This document shows, one piece after another, positions 1 to 7,440 of a DNA stretch of 64,000 bases. The stretch spans positions 1-64,000 of the forward strand of contig CAJOIF010000020.1 in assembly GCA_905234765.1 (NCBI GenBank), in the 5' to 3' direction. Within the stretch, counting starts at the first letter, position 1. The number at the start of each line of letters is the position of its first letter. The notes beneath the pieces were generated by a model, which ran no database searches, was not told the DNA's origin, and saw only the letters and a list, made by a program, of their open reading frames with translations. The stretch is from an uncultured Bacteroidales bacterium. Its GTDB lineage: Bacteria; Bacteroidota; Bacteroidia; Bacteroidales; F082. The translations under genes were made by a program, and so were the position numbers.

Positions 1-543
1 AGGCATATCCTTGTAGATGGCCGCTACCGTGACATCAGTCCAATTCCAGTAGCCATATTGGAAATGATCGCCCACCTGCACGCCCAAGCGTTTTGCCGCC
101 GACTCGGACATAACCGCATCCGTGTTGCTAATCCAATTGTCCAAATTGCCGGCAACAAGTTCAAATCCGAACACATCGATGGCGGGCTTGGAGAAACTGG
201 TGACTCTCAATTCAACCGACGATTGTCCTTCGCCCAAGCGTACGGAAACTTCGTTGCTTCCTAAATTGGCAGCGCAGCAGCCCGCCTCTACGCTGGGGAC
301 AGCAGCAATGACCGCTTCCGACATCGGACGATTGACGTATGTCGAATAAACATTGTTTGAAAACCGGTCTGGCATGGTAAGGACATAAATCCTGTCGCTG
401 TCCTTGAGTGCCTTGTTGTAGGTGAGGTCGTGGTGCACCTGCACAAGGATGATGTAAAGCGCGGCGAAGGCTGCCGTCAAGCCTAATATATTCAGCACTG
501 ACGATGCCAATGCTGTTTTTCCTTTTTTGAATAAGCGTGCCAT
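1..543 (-). CDS. ABC transporter permease, FtsX/MacB type (partial)
   Basis: The frame opens with ATG at 543 and reads without a stop for 181 codons to the window edge, so only the N-terminal part is present. It starts with basic residues (MARLFKKGKTALASSV), then a hydrophobic helix (about residues 14-36), then HHDLTYNKALKDSDRIYVLT, the typical entry into the periplasmic MacB_PCD domain of Bacteroidota FtsX-type permeases. The rest looks periplasmic (VMSESAAKRLGVQVGD). It lies 14 bases downstream of the larger permease and is the last visible gene of the efflux operon. Two permeases with one ATPase are common in these operons. Substrate unknown. Family call is firm; the C-terminal FtsX domain is outside the window. 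Confidence 0.82.
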   Translation of the reverse strand, partial: MARLFKKGKTALASSVLNILGLTAAFAALYIILVQVHHDLTYNKALKDSDRIYVLTMPDRFSNNVYSTYVNRPMSEAVIAAVPSVEAGCCAANLGSNEVSVRLGEGQSSVELRVTSFSKPAIDVFGFELVAGNLDNWISNTDAVMSESAAKRLGVQVGDHFQYGYWNWTDVTVAAIYKDMP

Positions 544-557
544 GATACTTTATGTTT

Positions 558-2909
558 TTAATTGTTCTTTAATGATTTAACTGGATTCATCCTTGCCACA
601 CGGTTGCTGCTCAAAACGACTACAACCGTCACCACGAGAAGCACCACAACGGCTCCGATGATGAAATACAAAGGCGATAGGCCGATGCGCATGGCGAACA
701 GCTCCAGCCATTTATCGGAGATGAAATAGGCGATGGCCACACCGATTAAGGCGGCAATCACCGCCAGTTTCAGCACGTCCACCACGAACATGCGGATGAT
801 TTCGCCCGTCACTGCGCCGTTCACCTTGCGGATGGCAACTTCCTTGCTACGGCGGTTGGACTCGTCGCGGACAAAGCCAATCAGACCAACCAAGGCGATG
901 GCCATAGCAAACAAGGCTCCCATCGTGAAAGCACGGCGCATCTGGTAAGTGTAGGAATATTCTTCCTTGACCAATTCGGTATATGGCGTCACCTCTATGT
1001 TTTTCCGGTCGGGCAGACACTCCTCGATAACCGACTTCACCTTTTCTATCATCTCGGGATTCACTTCACGCACCTTCACCACCAGTTTATCCATGATTTG
1101 AGCATAATCGAAAGGACCATCAAACCAATCTTTGTTCCAGCAGAAACGGATGCTGGGCCTACTGTCCTTGCCGATTGCCGAACCGATAACATAGTCCTCA
1201 TAAACGCCACAAATGGTATATACATCAACATCGCTGTCGCTGTGTTCCGAAATCAAGATGTCCTTGCCCACAGCGCCGTCGCTCCAATCTTCAAAGCGGT
1301 TCATCTCCTTCACGAAACTACTGCTCACGGCCACATCATTCGGCTTCGATGGTATCCGGCCTTCCAGCAAACGGAAGCCCATCAGGTCGAAGAAGCCCTC
1401 CGTCGCACCGTATTGGTCGCACACATTGAACAATTCTTTCGATGGGTTGTCAGGCAAAGAGATGTTGTTACCCGATGATCAATAAGCCAATTCGGCATCT
1501 TCCACCCCGGGAATCGACCTCAGTTTCTCGGTAATAAACGCCAGATTGTCCTTGCCTGCACCTTCCAGTGACGAATACAGCAACTGGTCGTATTCATAGC
1601 CCAAATCGGCGCCCAGCGCAGTATTGTATTGTCGGTCGGCCACGATGACCATAGGCAGCAGGATGGCGTTGATGCCAATCTGCACCATCAACAAGGAGAG
1701 TTTCCAACGGCGTTTGCTCTCATTGTAACCACCGAAGGCCGATGAAACTGGAATCCTGACGAACATCATTGCTGGGATGAGAGCACCAACCAGGAAGATG
1801 AAAGCGAGAATGGCGATGAGTGTCCATCGGGTCTGAGGCACCATGAGGTTCTGAACGGGCACGCCTAGCAGCGACTCAACGACCCCGTTGAATGCCCATA
1901 TCAGCAAAGCAGCCACAGCCAATGCAGCCAGCAGGTTCAAGGCTGTTTCCTTGAAGAGCATCCCATAGATGCTGCCTGCACTGGCACCGTAACATTTCCT
2001 GACACCCATTTCCTTCGATCGGCGCACCACGTCCGAGACGGTCATCAGCAGGTAGTTCAACACCGAGACCAGCATCACCAGAATAGCTATGACCGACAAT
2101 ATCATCACAAAATTCCTGACGCTCTTCTCCTGACGGTGCAAGGTGACAAGAGGCTTCAGTGTGTACCATATCGAAGAGCCGTTCTGTTCCAACTCCTCCA
2201 AGGGCTGGTGCGCCTCCTGCATCTTTCGGATGGCGTCTTTCAACTCAACGGGTTTTACATTGGGCATGAGCCTGACATAACTGTAATAGCGGTCGTTGCC
2301 CAACCAGTTGTTGTTGCTCCTCTCCCCACAAAAGCCAATACTCAACACGATGTCGCATCGCACCGATCCATTCTTTGGAAAGTCCTCGAACACGCCCACT
2401 ACGGTCAGTTTGGTATTCGGGTCTTCCTCAATGTAGATTTGCTTGCCGACGGCTTGATTAACGCCACCTAACTTCTCAGCAAAACTGCGGCTGACGGCGA
2501 CTTCATTATTCCATCGTTGCAATGCATGCATCGGGTCGCCAACCAAGACGGTTCGGCCGAAAAAGTCAAAGAAACAAGTATCCACACCGAGGCACACTCC
2601 TGTGATAAGGTTGTCGCTTTCATCATAAAAGTGATTGTTTGACACATCGGTATAACGCGTCGCTGCTTCCACACCAGGGACCTCCGCCTTGAAGCCAGGC
2701 GCAATAGCTCCCGAAGTACATGAATAGTCACTTGGGTCGTCGCCTTTCTGATGGATGATATTTTCGGTGATTCGATAAATGCGGTCCACATCTTTGTAGA
2801 AACTGTCGTAGGACAGCTCGAAACACACCTTACCAATCAGCACGATGCCGATGGCGAGACCGAAGCCGAGGGAGAGGATTTTTATGAGTTTGTCGGAGAT
2901 TTTGTTCAT
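558..2909 (-). pseudogene. ABC transporter permease (MacB/FtsX), interrupted by in-frame TGA
   Basis: Read from ATG at 2909 this is a 783-codon, two-half FtsX-type permease: N-terminal helix, periplasmic domain (SYDSFYKDVDRIYRI), three helices around residues 260-400, a second periplasmic domain, and a C-terminal FtsX domain ending VARMNPVKSLKNN. Codon 477 (1481-1479) is TGA. The frame is otherwise intact on both sides: ELAY, stop, SSGNNISLPDNPSKELFN. The downstream half could restart at TTG 1457 but would lack the first membrane half. Total length matches an intact two-half permease, so one nonsense change in a single gene is the simplest reading. The frame extends upstream to 2966, but that part lies in the repeat element and is not counted. 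Alternatives are sequencing error or readthrough. Confidence 0.85.
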
Positions 2910-2928
2910 TTTGTTTAGGTGTTTTGTT

Positions 2929-3160
2929 GACACGAGACTTCGTGACACGAGACGCGGGACGCGCAAAGCGATGACTAACTGGGGGTCACGACCCTAAAGC
3001 CTTGACCGTCATGGCGGAGGAACGCCCGCCATCTCCTATGCTAGAGGGTGTCCCTTTCGCTTAGGAGATTGCGGGTCAAGCCCGCAATGACTCCGCGGGT
3101 CAAGCCCGCAATGACGGTTTGAGGCTGGGTCCCGAGTCCCACAGTCTCGCGTCCCGTGTC
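2929..3160. repeat. Inverted heptamer-array element with nested inverted-repeat insert
   Basis: The left arm (2929-2960) reads GAC followed by units of 7, 8, 7 and 7 bases, each ending GAC. The right arm (3129-3160) is the opposed array: units starting GTC of 7, 8, 7 and 7 bases, ending GTC. Between them is a 168-base insert holding a second module: CCGTCATGGCGG near 3006, and near 3065-3117 two copies of GCGGGTCAAGCCCGCAATGAC. The element fills the gap between the ATPase and the permease of the efflux operon. Confidence 0.85.
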
Positions 3161-3163
3161 CTC

Positions 3164-3784
3164 TTAAAGTTGCGACAAAACTTCCTCGACAATTTTACCG
3201 TCGAAGAGGTTGATGATGCGGTCAGCGTAGCTGGCATCGCGCTGGGAGTGTGTCACCATGACGATGGTGGTGCCTTCCTTGTGGAGGTCGGTGAGCAGCT
3301 CCATCACCTCCTTGCCGTTCTTGGAATCCAAGTTACCGGTGGGCTCGTCGGCGAGGATGAGCTTGGGGTTGGCGACGACGGCGCGGGCGATAGCCACACG
3401 CTGTTGCTGACCGCCAGACAACTGCTGCGGGAAGTGCTCGGAGCGGTGCTTGATGGCCATGCGTGTCATGATGGCCTCTACACGCTCTTTGCGCTCGGCA
3501 GAGGGGATGTTCATGTAGCGCAACGGCAGTTCGATGTTCTCAAACACATTCAGTTCGTCGATGAGGTTGAAGCTCTGGAACACGAAGCCGATGTTGCCCT
3601 TGCGGAACTGGGTGCGGTCCTTCTCCTTGAGGTCACCGACCTGATGGCCGAGGAGTTCGTACTTGCCCTCGGTGGGGTTGTCCAAGAGGCCGAGGATGTT
3701 GAGCAAGGTGGACTTGCCGCAGCCCGAGGGACCCATGATGGCGACAAACTCGCCGTCGTTGATTTCGAACGAAACGCCGTTCAA
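3164..3784 (-). CDS. ABC transporter ATP-binding protein, MacB/LolD type
   Basis: ATPase that powers the adjacent permeases from the cytoplasmic side. Visible motifs: Walker A GPSGCGKST, Q-loop FQSFNL, signature LSGGQQQRVAIARA, Walker B LILADEPTGNLDS, and the switch histidine in VTHSQ. The start is a problem. TTG at 3784 (before NGVSFEI) is the first standard start codon after the in-frame TAA at 3841-3839. Yet the frame between them encodes TENLTKVFRTEEIETTAL, which matches the conserved N-terminus of this family. The true protein therefore probably begins near 3838-3826 at a non-standard codon, or the ATG is lost. The gene lies between two repeat elements in the efflux operon. Function call is firm, start is not. 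Confidence 0.9.
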   Translation of the reverse strand: MNGVSFEINDGEFVAIMGPSGCGKSTLLNILGLLDNPTEGKYELLGHQVGDLKEKDRTQFRKGNIGFVFQSFNLIDELNVFENIELPLRYMNIPSAERKERVEAIMTRMAIKHRSEHFPQQLSGGQQQRVAIARAVVANPKLILADEPTGNLDSKNGKEVMELLTDLHKEGTTIVMVTHSQRDASYADRIINLFDGKIVEEVLSQL

Positions 3785-3887
3785 GGCCGTGGTTTCGATT
3801 TCTTCCGTGCGGAAGACTTTGGTCAGATTTTCTGTTGTTTAATGATTTAACTTTTATTTTGTTGATTTGTTGTTTGTCGTTTAATTT

Positions 3888-4090
3888 GACTCGTGACTTC
3901 GGGACACGAGACAGGGGTGTTGCTACCTTGTCCTTTTTACCGTCATGGCGGAGGAACCGTCATTCCGCGGAAGCGGAACGCCATCTCCTACGCATGGAGA
4001 CAACACCCTCGCGTTTAGGAGATTGCGGGTCAAGCCCGCAATGACGGTTTGGGGTGAAGTCCCGTGTCCCGTAGTCCCGTGTCCCGTGTC
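3888..4090. repeat. Inverted heptamer-array element, second copy with nested insert
   Basis: Left arm 3888-3912 (GAC, then units of 7, 8 and 7 ending GAC, then degenerate). Right arm 4059-4090 (GTC-starting units of 7, 8, 7 and 7, ending GTC). The insert again carries CCGTCATGGCGGAGG (near 3942) and GCGGGTCAAGCCCGCAATGACGG (near 4026), as in the copy at 2929-3160. The last GTC overlaps the stop codon of the adaptor gene (TGA at 4091-4089). Confidence 0.82.
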
Positions 4091-5360
4091 AAAATACCAA
4101 TACATCGCTTTCTCCGAAATTGTCATACGATGAGGTAATCACCCGTTCGCCGGACTCCAAGCCTTCGACGACCTCGTAATACTGCGGGTTCTGCCGCCCG
4201 ATCTTGATGTCGCGCTTCACGGCTTTGCTGCCGTCGGGCGAGAGCACATAGATCCATTTGCCGCCCGTCTTCTGGTAGAAGGCGCCACGCGGGATGAGCA
4301 CGGCCTCCACGGGCTGGCCGAGTTGCAGGTTGAGGTAATAGGTCTGGCCGCTGCGGATGTTGTCGGGCTGCTGCTCCATGAACTTGAAGTCGGCCTTGAA
4401 CTTGCCGTCGCGCACCTCTGGATACACCTTTCGGATCTGCGCCTGATACCGCTCGCTCTGTCGCTCGAAGGTAGCCTCCAAGCCAGGCGTGATGCGGTCG
4501 ATGTAATGCTCATCTATCTGGGCTTCAATCTTGTAACTGTCCAAGTTGTTGATTTGCCCAATCTTGGAGCCTGCGCCTACCGACTGACCCAACACCACAT
4601 CCAACAGGCCCAACTCGCCGTCGATGGGTGCCTTGATGGTGAGGTTTTCCTTGCGCTTGCGGATCATCATCATGTTGATGCGCATGTTGTCGAGGCTCTC
4701 GCGCATCTGGTTGATTTCCACCGAGCGGTGGAGGCTGTCCTGCTTGGCACGGTTTTCCACCAGTTTCAGGCGGCTGGTCGAGAGCTCAAAGTCCTCCTCG
4801 GCCTTCAGATAGTCCTCGCGGGCGATGAGGCCGTCTGCATAGAGGGCCTTCTGCGCCTCGTAGATGCGGCGGTTGCGCTGCGCTTCCATCTGCAATTGCA
4901 GCTTCTCCTGTTCGACGCTCAACTTCTGCTGCTCCATTTGGAGCATCGTGTTGCGCAGGATGTTCTCCTTCTCGGCGAGGTCGGCTTCGGAGTTAAGGAT
5001 TTGCATGTCGAGGTTCTCGTTGCTGAGGATGAGTATAACATTGCCAGCACTGACGCGGCTGCCTTCTTCGGCTACAATCTGCTGCACCACGCCGCCTTCC
5101 AAGGGGCTGATTTGGATGGTTGTCATGGGCGCGACCTGTCCGCTGATGCGGATGTAGTCGTTGAACTCGCCTTGCGTAACGGTGCTCACGGTGATGTTGT
5201 CCGCATCGATGCGGAGCTTCTGGGCATCATCACGGAAGATGAGCCAGAGGATGAAGGCCAGGAGCAGGGCTCCGCCCCAGAACGGCAAGGCCTTCTTGGT
5301 AAAGGCGAGGGCTATGCCTTTCTTCTTTTCGATTTTACGATCCATTGAGTTGGTTCCCAT
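4089..5360 (-). CDS. Efflux RND/ABC adaptor (membrane fusion) protein, HlyD/MacA type
   Basis: Periplasmic adaptor expected to join the inner-membrane ABC permease to the TolC-like channel. It has a cytoplasmic lead rich in lysine, one membrane anchor (about residues 25-44, ALPFWGGALLLAFILWLIF), a lipoyl-type half-motif (ISGQVAPMTTIQISPLEGG), a long alpha-helical hairpin (about 105-230, rich in E, Q, K and L), the second lipoyl half (IKAPIDGELGLLDVVLGQSV) and a C-terminal beta-barrel and membrane-proximal region. Length (423 aa) is normal. Starts at 5360 (ATG) or 5345 (MDRKIEKKKG) are both possible. It follows the channel gene by 12 bases, so the two are probably cotranscribed. Confidence 0.9.
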   Translation of the reverse strand: MGTNSMDRKIEKKKGIALAFTKKALPFWGGALLLAFILWLIFRDDAQKLRIDADNITVSTVTQGEFNDYIRISGQVAPMTTIQISPLEGGVVQQIVAEEGSRVSAGNVILILSNENLDMQILNSEADLAEKENILRNTMLQMEQQKLSVEQEKLQLQMEAQRNRRIYEAQKALYADGLIAREDYLKAEEDFELSTSRLKLVENRAKQDSLHRSVEINQMRESLDNMRINMMMIRKRKENLTIKAPIDGELGLLDVVLGQSVGAGSKIGQINNLDSYKIEAQIDEHYIDRITPGLEATFERQSERYQAQIRKVYPEVRDGKFKADFKFMEQQPDNIRSGQTYYLNLQLGQPVEAVLIPRGAFYQKTGGKWIYVLSPDGSKAVKRDIKIGRQNPQYYEVVEGLESGERVITSSYDNFGESDVLVF

Positions 5361-5372
5361 ATTGTTGATTGT

Positions 5373-6782
5373 TTATTGATCTATATACGATGTTCCCCCA
5401 TAATATGTTACAACGCTGCATTTAATAAAGTATTGAAGCTGAGCGTTGAGGTGCTCGGCGAGGGCGTTGAGGTAGTTGTTGGAGGCAGTCTGGTATTCGA
5501 TGGACGAAATCAAGCCTTGCTCGAAGCGCTTGCCGTTCAGTTGATAGGCCTCCTCTTGCAAGTCGGCACGGGTGGCGGCTTGGAGCAAGGCATCGGCGCT
5601 GCCGTCGCGGTCGGCTATAGCGCGGCGAACCTCGGCCTCCACGGTTTGGAGCGTCTGCTCATAGTCGGCCTGGGCGCGGTCGTAGGCATTCTTCCGCTTT
5701 GCGATGTTGGAATGCTTTGAGAGGCGGTCGAAGATGGGAATGCTCAACGAGACTTGGATGTATTCGCCACCGTTGTTTTTCAACTGGTCGAAATAGGGCG
5801 TTGGCACATAGCCCGCCATGCCCGGATAGGTGAAGAAGCTCGACGACCAGCCGCCATAGAGTGACAGCGTGGGCAACAGCTGCCAGCGAGCCGTCTTCAA
5901 GGCAAGGCGAGCATTCTTCATGGTGCCTTCGGCCAAAAGAACCGATGGCATGTTTGTTTTGGCAAATTCCACCATCTGTGAAATTTTATCCGTTCCGTTT
6001 GTAGGGCTGTCATAATATGGCAGCCGCGACAACGAATCGTTGATTATGCGGCTACCACGATGTGACAGCCCTACGTCCAAACCGTCAATTTTCAATGGCG
6101 TTTCAATAGGCCAAAACATCACATCCTTCAAGGTGATCATGGCGTTGTTGAGGTTGTTGCGGCAGGTGGTCAGTTGGTACTGTCGCTCGGCGAGGTCGCT
6201 CTGCATCTGCACCACGTCGGCGTGGGACTTCTGACCCAGTTGCTCTTGCCTCGTGGCGAGTTGCACGGACTTCTCTGCGGTGGCCACCTGCGCTTGCAAG
6301 GCCTTCTCCAACTCGGTGTAGTAAAGCACATTGCAGTAGGCCTCCATCGTGGCAAGGCAGATTTGGTCTTCCAGCTGTTGTTCCTTGGTGAGCCCCATCT
6401 GTTGTGCCGTCTTGGTGATCTTTAGGTTGTTAACGGCCTGGAAGCCATTAAACAAAGCGATTCCACCCGAGAGACTATAACCATTGTGGAACGAAGTCGT
6501 CCGGTTGTAGGTGTTGGTCTCAGGGTCGATGCTGCGGCCAAAGTTGGCGTAAGCGTAGGTACTGCCGCTCACCTGAGGTGTGAAGGCATTCAGGATGGCA
6601 TCGCGGCGGTCGATTTGGGCATCGCGGTTGTCGGCATGTTGGATACGCATCTTGGTGGAGTGCTCCACGGCATAGCGCATGCAGGCTTTGAGGTCCATGG
6701 TGACGGTGTCCTGGGCCTTGACGTGATTCAAGGCCCCCAGAAACAGCACCAAAATGAAGAAGGTATGTTTTGCTTTCATCAT
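5373..6782 (-). CDS. TolC-like outer membrane efflux protein
   Basis: First gene of the efflux operon. An N-terminal signal peptide (MKAKHTFFILVLFLGALNHVKAQ) is followed by two outer-membrane efflux repeats: a helical region with MDLKACMRYAVEHSTKMRIQ at the start and a second repeat ending SSIEYQTASNNYLNALAEHL. TYAYANFGRSIDPETNTYN is typical of Bacteroidota TolC homologues. Alternative starts at 6788, 6782 and 6779 differ by at most three residues. The frame is open further upstream to 7130, but that stretch is AT-rich promoter DNA and is excluded. Substrate cannot be told from sequence. Confidence 0.9.
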   Translation of the reverse strand: MMKAKHTFFILVLFLGALNHVKAQDTVTMDLKACMRYAVEHSTKMRIQHADNRDAQIDRRDAILNAFTPQVSGSTYAYANFGRSIDPETNTYNRTTSFHNGYSLSGGIALFNGFQAVNNLKITKTAQQMGLTKEQQLEDQICLATMEAYCNVLYYTELEKALQAQVATAEKSVQLATRQEQLGQKSHADVVQMQSDLAERQYQLTTCRNNLNNAMITLKDVMFWPIETPLKIDGLDVGLSHRGSRIINDSLSRLPYYDSPTNGTDKISQMVEFAKTNMPSVLLAEGTMKNARLALKTARWQLLPTLSLYGGWSSSFFTYPGMAGYVPTPYFDQLKNNGGEYIQVSLSIPIFDRLSKHSNIAKRKNAYDRAQADYEQTLQTVEAEVRRAIADRDGSADALLQAATRADLQEEAYQLNGKRFEQGLISSIEYQTASNNYLNALAEHLNAQLQYFIKCSVVTYYGGTSYIDQ

Positions 6783-6879
6783 GAACATATTATAATGATG
6801 CACATGGGAAAGCATATCGTGTGCCAAAAATGTAAAATGCTGATTTTCAGTAATTTTGAAAAATGAGGTTTTGTAAAAG

Positions 6880-6918
6880 TGTAAAGTTTCTTTACAGTGG
6901 GTGTAAAGAAATTTTACA
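6880..6918. promoter_or_regulatory. Twin 17-bp palindromes upstream of the efflux operon (putative operator)
   Basis: TGTAAAGTTTCTTTACA (6880-6896) is a perfect dyad with a central T. TGTAAAGAAATTTTACA (6902-6918) is nearly so. Their centres are 22 bp apart, about two helical turns. They lie about 100 bp upstream of the TolC-like gene and about 110 bp upstream of the divergent lipoprotein gene. The arrangement suggests cooperative binding of two dimers of an unidentified regulator; no regulator gene is next to it. Confidence 0.6.
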
Positions 6919-6947
6919 GTGGAAAACCGAACATTTATCAAAAAGTC

Positions 6948-6975
6948 TTGTTTTTCCCATTTTTTACTATTTTTG
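6948..6975 (+). promoter_or_regulatory. Bacteroidota-type promoter for the 7021 lipoprotein gene
   Basis: TTG at 6948-6950 and TATTTTTG at 6968-6975, 17 bases apart, match the -33 / -7 (TAnnTTTG) pattern of Bacteroidota housekeeping promoters. The start codon follows 45 bases later. Confidence 0.45.
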
Positions 6976-7020
6976 TAGCCTCTATACATCAAAAACATCC
7001 ATAACCTAAACATTAACACT

Positions 7021-7389
7021 ATGAAAAAGACTTTGATTATTGCCCTTGCAGGCATCATGATGTTCGCTTTCACACAATGTGGCGGCGGCGGCAACACCAA
7101 CAGCGGCAGCAAAATTGCTAAAGGCAGCAAAGAGTATCAAGACAACTTGGAACTATACCAGAAAATTGAAAAATCCGTAAAAGACGCCAAAACTTGCGAC
7201 GAATTAGGCGAAGCCATCATGAGTGTGCTTCTCATGGGTCTTGCCAATGACAAGGAGTATGCTGAAAACGAAAAGATGACAGAAGCAGAACAAGCCGAAC
7301 TTGAAAAACTCGGCGATAGCTTCCAAGAACTCTTCGAAAAACAATCCGAAAAGCTGGGTTGCGAAGAAGGCGACTTCAAAATCTTCTAA
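7021..7389 (+). CDS. Small hypothetical lipoprotein
   Basis: A 122-residue protein with a signal peptide and lipobox (MFAFTQC, Cys 20), so probably lipidated and membrane-anchored. After a Gly/Ser/Asn-rich linker the mature part is short, helical and acidic, with CDELGEAIMSVL and EMTEAEQAELEKLGDSFQELF-like stretches and one further cysteine pair (C60, C114 by position). No domain recognised. It stands alone, diverging from the efflux operon and sharing that regulatory region, and ends in a perfect bidirectional terminator. Confidence 0.8.
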   Translation: MKKTLIIALAGIMMFAFTQCGGGGNTNSGSKIAKGSKEYQDNLELYQKIEKSVKDAKTCDELGEAIMSVLLMGLANDKEYAENEKMTEAEQAELEKLGDSFQELFEKQSEKLGCEEGDFKIF

Positions 7390-7412
7390 GTAAAAACCCT
7401 CCTTATGCGAAT

Positions 7413-7440
7413 AAAGGAAGCCGCAATTGCGGCTTCCTTT
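7413..7440. terminator. Perfect 28-bp palindromic bidirectional terminator
   Basis: AAAGGAAGCCGCAATTGCGG with its mirror completes a perfect 28-bp palindrome, with a T-rich tract after it and an A-rich tract before it. It serves the convergent genes on both sides. The last base pairs overlap the stop codon of the minus-strand gene. Confidence 0.85.

Noticed and set aside
558..2909. Genetic code with TGA as Trp or a selenocysteine codon
   Set aside because: Other genes in the window stop at TGA (e.g. the genes ending at 17989, 19101 and 31638), and no SECIS-like stem was evident after the codon; a mutation or error is simpler.
2929..3160. CRISPR array suggested by regular short repeats
   Set aside because: Units are 7-8 bases with no spacers and the arms are opposed; there are no cas genes.
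4323..5348. Long plus-strand open frame (341 codons) opposite the adaptor gene
   Set aside because: It is the antisense shadow of a well-supported HlyD-type gene and shows no family motifs.
6783..7130. N-terminal extension of the TolC-like protein to 7130
   Set aside because: The extension covers AT-rich promoter DNA and the two palindromes and would bury the signal peptide.
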